Shown piece after piece: positions 27,800 through 35,297 of a stretch of 64,000 nt of DNA; the first letter of the stretch is position 1, and each line of letters begins with the position of its first letter. The translations under genes were made by a program, and so were the position numbers. The DNA is from Diaphorobacter caeni. GTDB taxonomy: Bacteria; Pseudomonadota; Gammaproteobacteria; Burkholderiales; Burkholderiaceae_C. The stretch covers positions 682,001-746,000 of the forward strand of contig NZ_JADKYZ010000002.1 in the NCBI RefSeq assembly GCF_015354245.1. The letters are read 5' to 3'. The notes under the pieces were generated by a model. That model saw only the letters and a list, made by a program, of their open reading frames with translations. It was not told the DNA's origin and did not search any database.

Positions 27800-28399
27800 T
27801 TATCTGTACCCCGGCATCACCCGATAGCGCAGCTGCTGCATGAGCCTGCGGCGCAGCATCTGCATGCCGTTGAGCTGCGGCTGGCGGAACACGCCGACGG
27901 TGTCGCCCCAGGCCGCGCTGTCCTCACTCGCGTGTGGCTCCCAGTCGGTGCTCACCTGCAGCAACTCCAGCGACGCGTACTTGGCGAGCGCGCGGTAGGC
28001 ATCAGGATAGAAGCGCCAGCAGTCCTGCGGATAGCGGTGCTCTGGCCCGCGCGACGGCGCGAGCAGAAAGATATGACCGCCCGGCTTGAGCACGCGCACC
28101 ATTTCGAGCCACGAGCACCAGAAGTACTCCACATGCTCGAAGGCCTGTCCGGAGACGATCACGTCAACGGAGAAGCTGTCGAACGGCAGACGATAAGGCG
28201 ACTCGAGCACCACATCCACGTTCGGCCCGGCCCCCAGGTCCACGCCGGTGTATTGCCAGCTTGGGTGCAGAAAGAACTGCTTGTAGCTGCCGTTGACGTC
28301 GTAGCTGCCGATGTCGATGATCTTGAGCGGCTTGTTCGTGCTGCCCGAGAGGTATTTGTGGACCAGCCCCTGTACGTGGGCCAGCGAACTTGTATGCAT
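27800..28399 (-). CDS. SAM-dependent methyltransferase (type 11)
   Basis: Small class I methyltransferase, 199 residues. Motif I is IIDIGSYDVNGSYKQFF near residue 26, which binds SAM. VDLGAGPNVDVVLESPYRLPFD near residue 50 holds the acidic motif-II residue. DVIVSGQAFEHVEYFWCSWLEMVRVLKPGGHIFLLAPS is the post-motif and substrate-binding part. It probably methylates a sugar or glycan end in the polysaccharide pathway. AAGGA precedes the ATG; a TTG start 18 bases earlier is unlikely. It is about 96 bp downstream of the membrane-protein gene's upstream end and separated from the next methyltransferase gene by a structured repeat. Confidence 0.88.
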   Translation of the reverse strand: MHTSSLAHVQGLVHKYLSGSTNKPLKIIDIGSYDVNGSYKQFFLHPSWQYTGVDLGAGPNVDVVLESPYRLPFDSFSVDVIVSGQAFEHVEYFWCSWLEMVRVLKPGGHIFLLAPSRGPEHRYPQDCWRFYPDAYRALAKYASLELLQVSTDWEPHASEDSAAWGDTVGVFRQPQLNGMQMLRRRLMQQLRYRVMPGYR

Positions 28400-28439
28400 G
28401 CTTCCGAATCCTTGCAAAATCAGTTTTCAGGCGCTTCAC

Positions 28440-28588
28440 GTCTCCGACGGCACGTCAACCTGGCGTGGCGCAGGCGAGGGCAGCCGCGCAAGGGCCGCCC
28501 CGCAGCGCTGGCTGCGTCCCCCTGCCCGCATTGCAACGCAATGCGAGAGCGGGGGGAAGGCGCGAAGCGACTCAGGGGGTGTGCTCCC
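28440..28588. repeat. Structured GC-rich intergenic repeat, copy B
   Basis: This 150-bp spacer contains a strong hairpin at about 28518-28556, in which CCCGCATTGC pairs with GCAATGCG around AAC and an outer CCCCC/GGGGG pairs. It then has GGCGCGAAGCGACTCAGGGGG. The final core matches the elements at 19.2 and 55.9 kb. It lies between two genes read in the same direction and could end or stabilise the transcript. Confidence 0.65.
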
Positions 28589-28589
28589 T

Positions 28590-29480
28590 TCACGGCTTCT
28601 CGATGACGATGGCGTCCTGGTGGTGCCAGAACTGACGCTCGGCCACCTTGAGCAATCGCGCCTCGGGCAGCGTCTCGGCGATGCGGGCGCGCACAAAAGC
28701 TTCGGACGTGAAGGTCGTTCCGTACTCCTGACCATCGATCGCGTTCGATTCGCTCGACGCGACGAAAAAGTAGCCGTTGTCATCCAGCGTGACGTTCTGC
28801 TTGAACACGGCTTCCGCGCCGTGCGTGGTGAACACCAGCACGCCGCCCGGCTCCACCATGTCGAAGATGCGGCGCAGCCAGCGCGACCATGTTGATGCGG
28901 GCAAGTGCGTGAACAGCGACAGCACGAACACCAGATCATGCTTTTTGTTCCATTGCACCTGCTCGGGCACGGAAGGCGACACGAAGCCCTCCACGCCGAA
29001 GGTGCGACGCGAGAACTCCACCGAGTCCACCACCACGTCGTTGGCCACCACGCGCTCAGCACCCAGCGCCTTCACCAGATGGCGCGTGAAACGGCCGTGG
29101 CCGCTCGCGAACTCCAGAACGCTCCGGGTACGCAGCAGCGGGTGACCCACCTCTTCGAGCAACAGCACCAGTTCGGACAGGGTGCGCCAGCCATCGGCCA
29201 GATAGTCGCGGATCGGGTTCAGACTGGAGGGATGGGCGGCAAAGAACTTGAAGATGTCGTCGGCCTCCGAGATCTGGCAGGGGCACCCCATCCACTGGCC
29301 ATACGACAGCAGAGGGAAGTGTTCCTCGATCAGGTTGTGCGCGGCCAGGCGGGTCGCGGCAACGTCGCGCGCCGCCACCAGCGCCTGACCAGCGGCCTCC
29401 ATCTCGCCACGGCCCATCAGGGCCTTGGCCTCTGCGATGGGGTCGGGAATGGTCGTCGAAGCGTTATCAGAGGACATCAT
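28590..29480 (-). CDS. SAM-dependent methyltransferase
   Basis: Class I methyltransferase, about 296 residues. A helical N-terminal part of about 110 residues (with EAKALMGRGEMEAAGQALVAARD) precedes the Rossmann domain. Motif I is VLEFASGHGRFTRHLV near residue 120. Then come VVANDVVVDSVEFSRRTFG, DLVFVLSLFTHLPASTWSRWL (motif IV) and MVEPGGVLVFTTHG. The N-terminal region resembles tetratricopeptide-like or recognition extensions. The start is uncertain: two adjacent ATG at 29475-29480, with no strong ribosome binding site. It is upstream (in transcription) of the smaller methyltransferase and downstream of Wzt, 48 bp away. Confidence 0.85.
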   Translation of the reverse strand: MMSSDNASTTIPDPIAEAKALMGRGEMEAAGQALVAARDVAATRLAAHNLIEEHFPLLSYGQWMGCPCQISEADDIFKFFAAHPSSLNPIRDYLADGWRTLSELVLLLEEVGHPLLRTRSVLEFASGHGRFTRHLVKALGAERVVANDVVVDSVEFSRRTFGVEGFVSPSVPEQVQWNKKHDLVFVLSLFTHLPASTWSRWLRRIFDMVEPGGVLVFTTHGAEAVFKQNVTLDDNGYFFVASSESNAIDGQEYGTTFTSEAFVRARIAETLPEARLLKVAERQFWHHQDAIVIEKP

Positions 29481-29528
29481 CAATATCTGGAAAATTCGTT
29501 GAAAGGCCGGAACGGCCAAGGCGGAGCA

Positions 29529-30833
29529 TCAGGTCCATTCGTGCGGAAGGCGCACCAGCCCCGGCATGAGCGTCGGCGACACGAAGCGGAAATGCTGATA
29601 GTGCAGCCACGCATCGTAAAGCACGAGACCGCTTTCATCGAACAGGTAGGCGCTGACCACATATTCTCCGCTGTGCAGCGGGAGATTCGGAAAGCGCAGC
29701 ACGGACTCCCATGTCCCGTCGGCAAGACGACGCGGATGCGCGCCCTCTTCATGCGTGGCCAGCGAGGTGATGCCCGTGCCCTGAGACTGCTCGATCATGA
29801 AACCGAGATTCGGTCGCTCATCGCCGCGTCCGCGCACATGGAAGGTGACCGCGAGGTCCACGCTCTCGAGCAGCGGCGGCTTGCCCTCGCCGAGATCGGC
29901 AATCGTCACCGACAGCATGCTCGCGCCCAGACCGTCCGGGTTGGACGGCATGCGCGTGCCGGTGGTTTCTGGCTTTGCGGGCAGATCATCATCCAGCGCG
30001 TTGAGCGTCACATCGGACTCGTCTGCCCCGCCCTCGATCAACGCAGGTTGCAGTGCCGGTGCTGCCGCGTCCGAACGCAGACGGCTGTGCATCTCGTACG
30101 AGCCCATGACCGCCTCGGTCGGCCCCATCTCCATCACCTGCCCGCCCTTGAGCCAGATGGCCTGATCGCAAAGATGGCGGATGTGGTACGAGCTGTGCGA
30201 GCAGAACAGAATCGTGCAGCCCGCGTCGCGGAACTCCATGATGCGCGCCACGCACTTCTTCTGGAAATGCTGGTCGCCCACGGCAAGCGCCTCGTCGATG
30301 ATCAGCACATCGGGCGGCACGGCGGTGATCAGCGCGAAGGCGAGTCGCACCGTCATGCCCGAGGAATAGGTCTTCACCGCCCGGTCCATCGCATCGCCGA
30401 GTTCGGAAAACGCGATGATGCCCGGTTCGAGCTTTGCCATTTCCTCGTGGCTGATGCCGATCAGGCTGCCCGCGAAATACAGGTTGTCGCGCCCGCTGAA
30501 CTCGGGGTGAAATCCCGCGCCGAGCTCAAGAATCGCCGTCACGCGCCCCACGCGGTCGACCGTGCCCGAACTCGGCTGCATCGTGCCTGCCAGCAACTTG
30601 AGCAGCGAGCTCTTGCCCGCGCCGTTGTCACCCACCACGCCAACGCACTGGCCGCGCTTGAGTTCGAAAGAAATGTCCTTGAGCGCCCAATGGCTGCGAT
30701 GGCGCACCTTGTCACTGAACAGCGCCTTGAAGCGCTCGCGCGGCGAATCGTAGAGCTTGTATTCCTTGCTCACATGGCTCACGCGCAGCACCACGTCATC
30801 GCTCAATTTCGCCGGAGACTTCTGTGCATTCAT
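29529..30833 (-). CDS. wzt: ABC exporter ATPase with glycan-binding tail (Wzt)
   Basis: ATPase of an O-antigen/teichoic-acid type ABC exporter, 434 residues. Walker A is GDNGAGKS at about 68-75; the signature is YSSGMTVRLAFALI, the usual form in this family; Walker B is VLIIDEALAVGD; and the H-loop region is CSHSSYHIRHLC. After about residue 270 comes a 150-residue C-terminal domain rich in beta strands, matching Wzt_C, which binds the terminal modification of the polymer. The start overlaps the permease stop (ATGA). With the methyltransferases nearby, a terminal methyl group is the likely export signal. Confidence 0.94.
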   Translation of the reverse strand: MNAQKSPAKLSDDVVLRVSHVSKEYKLYDSPRERFKALFSDKVRHRSHWALKDISFELKRGQCVGVVGDNGAGKSSLLKLLAGTMQPSSGTVDRVGRVTAILELGAGFHPEFSGRDNLYFAGSLIGISHEEMAKLEPGIIAFSELGDAMDRAVKTYSSGMTVRLAFALITAVPPDVLIIDEALAVGDQHFQKKCVARIMEFRDAGCTILFCSHSSYHIRHLCDQAIWLKGGQVMEMGPTEAVMGSYEMHSRLRSDAAAPALQPALIEGGADESDVTLNALDDDLPAKPETTGTRMPSNPDGLGASMLSVTIADLGEGKPPLLESVDLAVTFHVRGRGDERPNLGFMIEQSQGTGITSLATHEEGAHPRRLADGTWESVLRFPNLPLHSGEYVVSAYLFDESGLVLYDAWLHYQHFRFVSPTLMPGLVRLPHEWT

Positions 30834-31630
30834 AGCCAATCCACCAACTGGTCATGGCTGCGGCGCACCGCCACCGACAACAGCAACGCCGCGCCTGCAA
30901 TCCACAGCGCGAGAGCCAGCCAGACGTTCCAGGCGGGCCATGCCCCCTGCAACAGAATCGTCTGCCAGCCCGACACCACGGGCGTCATCGGATTGATCCA
31001 CAGCACCCAACGCCATGCGGCCGGGAACATGGTCATCGGAAACAGCACCGGCGAGACGAAGATCCCGATCTGCAACGCAAAGCCCACGATCTGCACCGTG
31101 TCCCGCAACGCCGCCGCCATGATGGCGAACAGATAGGCCAGCAGAAAGCTCATCACCACTTGGAGCAGCAGCAACGGAATCACCGCAATCACCGGCAGCG
31201 CAAAGTGGTGCACCGGCGCATAGGCCAGCGTCAAAAGAAGCAGCATCGGCCCGAACACGACAGTGCTGGCCAACACCGTGCGCGCAGGAAAAATGATGGG
31301 TGGCAGCGCATTCTTCTGCAGCAGCCCGCCCGCATCCAGCAGACTCGTCGTGCCACGCCCAAACGCATCGCAAAACGCCATCCACGCCAGCGAACCGACA
31401 ATCAGATACGTGCCCACCCGACTCGTGGGTGCATGCTCGCCCAGACGCATCGCGAACACGACATCGAACACCAGATAGTAGGCGGCCACCGTCAGCAACG
31501 GCTGGATATAGGCCCAGAGCACGCCCACGGCGGAGCCCTGATAGCGCGCGACGGCTTCGCGCCGCGTCAATACCGCCACCAGATTGCGCAGACGCCAGAG
31601 CTGCGCTAATTCAGACAGAAATGTTCCCAT
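30830..31630 (-). CDS. wzm: Polysaccharide ABC exporter permease (Wzm)
   Basis: Membrane half of the exporter, 266 residues with about six hydrophobic segments. LWRLRNLVAVLTRREAVARYQGSAVGVLWAYIQPLL opens the protein, as in the ABC-2 permeases of O-antigen and capsule export. LFVS-type ends and the IGIFVSPVLFPMTMFPAAWRWVLWINPMTPVV segment near residue 190 are the conserved C-terminal part. It translocates the undecaprenyl-linked polymer with Wzt, whose gene overlaps it downstream. The 235-bp region upstream presumably carries the promoter of the Wzm-Wzt-methyltransferase unit. Confidence 0.94.
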   Translation of the reverse strand: MGTFLSELAQLWRLRNLVAVLTRREAVARYQGSAVGVLWAYIQPLLTVAAYYLVFDVVFAMRLGEHAPTSRVGTYLIVGSLAWMAFCDAFGRGTTSLLDAGGLLQKNALPPIIFPARTVLASTVVFGPMLLLLTLAYAPVHHFALPVIAVIPLLLLQVVMSFLLAYLFAIMAAALRDTVQIVGFALQIGIFVSPVLFPMTMFPAAWRWVLWINPMTPVVSGWQTILLQGAWPAWNVWLALALWIAGAALLLSVAVRRSHDQLVDWL

Positions 31631-31865
31631 GCAAATGATGAATCGCAGGGTGATTTGGAATCAATCAAAAAGAGCAGAAACGACAACGCGAGAGGCTTGC
31701 CGATAAGCAAACCTACTCGCGCTAGAACCGTTTCCAAGCAAAGTACTTCGCACGCACAACCGTTAGTACAGGTCGGGCAGCGCACGAATGGTACCAGCGA
31801 TTGCGACGAGCCCGTGACTTCTGACGCGATCACTCGCGTCGTGTCACGAGCTCAATTCAATATGA

Positions 31866-32765
31866 TTACTTCTTGACGGGAGCGGAAACTGCGGGCTTCT
31901 CAGCACCCATTGCCTTGAGCGCGTCTTCATGGATCTTCGCATCCTTGATCAGCGCCTTGTTCTTTTCCAGACGCTTGTCTGACAACAACTTGGTCATGGA
32001 ATCCGCCTTCAACTTGTCGGAGACTTCTTCAAACGCCAGCGTGCGGGCTGGTCGCTTGTCGGCAAATTGAATGATGTGCCACCCAAATTGGGTCTTGACC
32101 AGATCACTCAGCGGCTTGTCCTTGGAGAGTCCGGCCACGGTCTTGTCGAACTCGGGAACAAAACGTCCCGCCGGGCTGTAACCCAGATCCCCGCCTTTTT
32201 CGGCGTTGGACTTGTCATCGGAATTCTCTTTTGCCAATTTGGCGAAATCAGCACCGCCCTTGATTTCCGCCAGCAGTTTCTCCGCCTTGGCCTTCGATTC
32301 GGGGGTATCACCAGCGATCAGGATATGACTCACCTTGGTTTCGCCTGGCACTTCGAACGCCTTCGGGTTCGAGCGGTAATAGTCACGCGCGTACGCTTCG
32401 ACCGCCTTTGCGTCAGGCGTATGCGAGGCGTCAAACTGCTCCATGCGCACGGTGGAAAGCACACGCTCCTTCGCGATCTGCACCTGAGCCTTCACTTCGG
32501 CCGAGTTCGCAATACCGTTTTTCTCAGCCTCTTGGGCAAGCAGACGTCGTGCAGCCAAGGTAGTGGCGATTTGCTTCAATGTCGCAGGATTGTCAAGAGC
32601 ACGTTCCCGAGCACTAGGAGGGGCCAGAGCCAGCTCTGCACGGACATCCTGATCCGTCACCTTGACCGTTCCAACTTCCAGCACCACGGCGGGCTGAGCA
32701 GCCAGCGCGCCCGTGACAACACAAAGACCGAGAACGGCCACACCCAATTGACGAGACATTTTCAT
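31866..32765 (-). CDS. Exported parvulin-type peptidyl-prolyl isomerase
   Basis: SurA/PpiC/PrsA-like folding factor, 299 residues. The signal peptide is MKMSRQLGVAVLGLCVVTGALA cleaved near residue 22. A helical N-terminal chaperone part is followed by a parvulin domain at about 140-250, with EVPGETKVSHILIAGDTPESKAKAEKLL, FAKLAKENSDDKSNAEKGGDLGYSPAGRFVPEFDKTVAGL and FGWHIIQFADKRPAR. These are the standard catalytic-domain blocks. AAGGAC precedes the ATG at about 12 bases. It probably assists folding of exported proteins, and the neighbouring 519-residue exported protein is a possible client. Confidence 0.92.
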   Translation of the reverse strand: MKMSRQLGVAVLGLCVVTGALAAQPAVVLEVGTVKVTDQDVRAELALAPPSARERALDNPATLKQIATTLAARRLLAQEAEKNGIANSAEVKAQVQIAKERVLSTVRMEQFDASHTPDAKAVEAYARDYYRSNPKAFEVPGETKVSHILIAGDTPESKAKAEKLLAEIKGGADFAKLAKENSDDKSNAEKGGDLGYSPAGRFVPEFDKTVAGLSKDKPLSDLVKTQFGWHIIQFADKRPARTLAFEEVSDKLKADSMTKLLSDKRLEKNKALIKDAKIHEDALKAMGAEKPAVSAPVKK

Positions 32766-32960
32766 AACGATCGGAAAGTCCTTAATTCACGAAACAAACT
32801 ACCAGCAGTTCAAAGAAGCAACGCTTCCAAGCGAATGCCGCGAACGGCCTGCGCACTGCACCACGAGCTTGAGTCCACTGCTTACAGGTCACACGATTGC
32901 TTCAAGCAACCATTTGGCGACTCAACGCCGCACAAGCTCCATGTCAATTTCGTAGAGATA

Positions 32961-32990
32961 AAAAAAGGCGGGGAGTTCCCCGCCTTTTTA
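32961..32990 (-). terminator. Intrinsic terminator after the exported-protein gene
   Basis: The stem AAAAAGGCGGGGA/TCCCCGCCTTTTT has an A-run on the left, so on the minus strand it ends in T. It lies about 33 bp after the stop of the 519-residue gene and before the isomerase gene. Confidence 0.88.
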
Positions 32991-33022
32991 CTTACGCATC
33001 GCTGCGTTCAGTCCGTAACGAA

Positions 33023-34582
33023 TTAAGGACGAGCGAAACGGTGACCCCAGTTCACGCCGAAGTTACCAGCGGTACCGGCAGCCACGGATGGGTTGTAAGC
33101 GCTAACGAACGCTTGGCCCAGGATTGGCAGGCCAGCGGAAGTTGCACCGGGGGTGTTCAGCTGAGCCCAGCCGTTCGTGAAGCCAGTGTCCATGTCCTTC
33201 AGTGCCACGGAAGCTGCCAGCACTGCGGACTGCGATGCACCAGCGTTGTTGAAGCTCAGAACGGATGTTTCGCCGCAGAACAGGGTAGGCGCTGTGGGCG
33301 TACCGGGAGAGATCACCACGTCGTCTGGGGACTCTGGGGAGTTCTCTTCACGATCCCAAGCTGTGTAGCTCACGTTCAGCACGCAAACAGCGTCGCCGTT
33401 CATTTGCGTGTTGGACGCAGCGAAGTGCTTGTTCACGTATGGGTTGTACACGGCTTCTGGGCCACTTGCAGCAGCGTAGTCCACGGCAACAGCGTAACGA
33501 CGTGTAGGCATGGAGAACACCCAGTCAGTCTCAGCCTTGATGTCGGGCTCAGTCCAGTACTCGTTGATCACAGCACGGGTTGTGATGGCATCAGCCAGCT
33601 TCACAGCCTGGTCACCAGGCCAAGTCGCAGCAGCAGTGGTGTACTGAGTGTACGGTGTAGACATGTCAGGCAGGTCATACATCGCAGGCTTCACGTACAC
33701 CTTACCAGCAGCGTTGGCACCGAACAGTGCGTCAGCCGTGTAGGTGGTGGGATTGACCACGTTTACGTTGGTCTGTGGGAAGTACACGATGTGACCGGTA
33801 CCCAGCACAGGAGGCACTGCCACCGAATCAACCGCTTCGATAGCCGTAGCTGTACCGCTCCACGACAGTGCCTTAGGCACGTTCATGATGGTCCAGTTGG
33901 CTGCCAGGCCGGTCGTGGGGTTAGCCATGCCGATAGCTGGAGCTTCGTAAGCAGCTTCGTCTGCCAGGTCGGTGTTGATGGCGGTCCAAGCAGTGTTGGT
34001 GCCGTCGTTCGCGCACTTGGCAACGCTGTCCTTGTGCTTGATCAGCGGGTACAGACCACCGGTGGTCGACTTTGGAATGTCGGCCATGTTGAAGATTTCA
34101 ATGTAACCTTCACGGGTGCCGTTGGCACGCTCTTCAGCCGTCACCTTGGAGTTCAGACGCGAAGTGATGAACGGTGTGCTGTTCAGTGTAGCCTTGGCTG
34201 GCTTCGTGCAAGTAGCGTCTTCGGTCGTCAGGTACGACAGGCCGTCGGAGTTCTTGCTGACGTTGGCAGTCCACACGTCGCCTGGCGACAGGAAGACTTG
34301 GAAGTCAAAAATGTCGTCAGAGTTGCGAGCGCCGCGGAAGCGAACCTTCACAGCCTTGCCGTTCACGGTGTCGGTGTTGATCAGCGACAGCAGCATGGCG
34401 TTGCCATCTTGCGTGCTGAAGTAAGGCACGAGCAGCATGTGACCAGTGCCGGTGTTACCGAACTGCAGGTCGTTAGCAGTTGCTGGCGTTGTAGTGCCGC
34501 CGATCGTTTGGATGGCGTGCGCGCTGCCAGCAAAGCCCACCACAGCGGTGGCGATGCTCAGAGCGAGAACATTCTTCTTCAT
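33023..34582 (-). CDS. Abundant-looking exported protein, family unknown
   Basis: It has 519 residues with a clear signal peptide MKKNVLALSIATAVVGFAGSAHA cleaved near residue 23. No catalytic motif was recognised. The mature part begins with Thr/Gly-rich TIGGTTTPATANDLQFGNTGTG, then MLLVPYFSTQDGNAMLLSLINTD, and later has blocks with regular beta-strand patterns. It ends in NFGVNWGHRFARP. Pairs of cysteines suggest disulphides. Codon use is biased toward a small set, as in strongly expressed genes, and base composition is less GC-rich than the neighbours. A good Shine-Dalgarno (TGGAG) precedes the start. It could be an outer-surface or porin-like protein and a T2SS substrate candidate. Confidence 0.8.
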   Translation of the reverse strand: MKKNVLALSIATAVVGFAGSAHAIQTIGGTTTPATANDLQFGNTGTGHMLLVPYFSTQDGNAMLLSLINTDTVNGKAVKVRFRGARNSDDIFDFQVFLSPGDVWTANVSKNSDGLSYLTTEDATCTKPAKATLNSTPFITSRLNSKVTAEERANGTREGYIEIFNMADIPKSTTGGLYPLIKHKDSVAKCANDGTNTAWTAINTDLADEAAYEAPAIGMANPTTGLAANWTIMNVPKALSWSGTATAIEAVDSVAVPPVLGTGHIVYFPQTNVNVVNPTTYTADALFGANAAGKVYVKPAMYDLPDMSTPYTQYTTAAATWPGDQAVKLADAITTRAVINEYWTEPDIKAETDWVFSMPTRRYAVAVDYAAASGPEAVYNPYVNKHFAASNTQMNGDAVCVLNVSYTAWDREENSPESPDDVVISPGTPTAPTLFCGETSVLSFNNAGASQSAVLAASVALKDMDTGFTNGWAQLNTPGATSAGLPILGQAFVSAYNPSVAAGTAGNFGVNWGHRFARP

Positions 34583-34791
34583 AGAAACTCCAGTTGAAAA
34601 GTTGTTTGGCGCAACTAAGGTAGAGGTTGATTACGCCTTTTAATCCTAGCATAGCGGGAAGGCAGTTTGCCTAGAGAATTCACCCCGCCGATGAGAGTAT
34701 GTTGGTTGGGTGCAACAATTACAGGTACTCGATACTCGTTTCCTCCATCAGTCACGCCAATTCAACCTGCAATAGGGCAACGTACGTGGAC

Positions 34792-35253
34792 TCAAAGTTT
34801 CTCGAATATCCACCATTGTCCATCCTCCAATAGCCATGTTTCGTCAATGTACGTGACGACTTGTTTCGGAAAATTCTGACGGAACATCGCGGCGGCCGTG
34901 GCAGCCAAACGAATCTGGACATCGCACTTGTCAGCCGTTGGACAAGTGACCTTGACAGCCTCTCCCTCCAGAACCCTCACGTCCTTGCCACGACGCTCCA
35001 CAAACTTCTCTGGAGGCACCGTAGCGCGAAACCCAGGGGTATTGTATTGATAGGCAGCGTTTTGGTCACCTTTTATCAACGCTGCCCAACGGGCGTTGGC
35101 TCTTGCCTTGACAGCAGCTTCCGGACTACCCCCTCCGAAACTGGCACAGCCCGCCAGCAGCGCAACCGCCACACCCAATCCTGTGAGCCTGGCTACCCAT
35201 GCGCCGCGCCCACTATTTCGTAAGCGATCCTGAGCGACTCCAGCATTCATCAT
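34792..35253 (-). CDS. Putative lipoprotein, NTF2-like
   Basis: It has 153 residues with a lipoprotein signal: basic region, VALLAGC lipobox with the modified Cys near residue 36. The mature part begins SFGGGSPEAAVKARANARWAALIKGD and has a fold pattern like the NTF2/SnoaL superfamily (helix, then a beta-sheet ending in WLLEDGQWWIFEKL). Its function is unknown. AAGGAG precedes the first ATG. It is the gene immediately after gspD, 45 bp away, so it may be cotranscribed with the type II secretion genes as a pilotin-like or accessory lipoprotein, which is an inference from position. Confidence 0.82.
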   Translation of the reverse strand: MMNAGVAQDRLRNSGRGAWVARLTGLGVAVALLAGCASFGGGSPEAAVKARANARWAALIKGDQNAAYQYNTPGFRATVPPEKFVERRGKDVRVLEGEAVKVTCPTADKCDVQIRLAATAAAMFRQNFPKQVVTYIDETWLLEDGQWWIFEKL

Positions 35254-35297
35254 AAAAAGTTACTCCTTGATACAGATTGAATTCGCAATTGTCCAGT

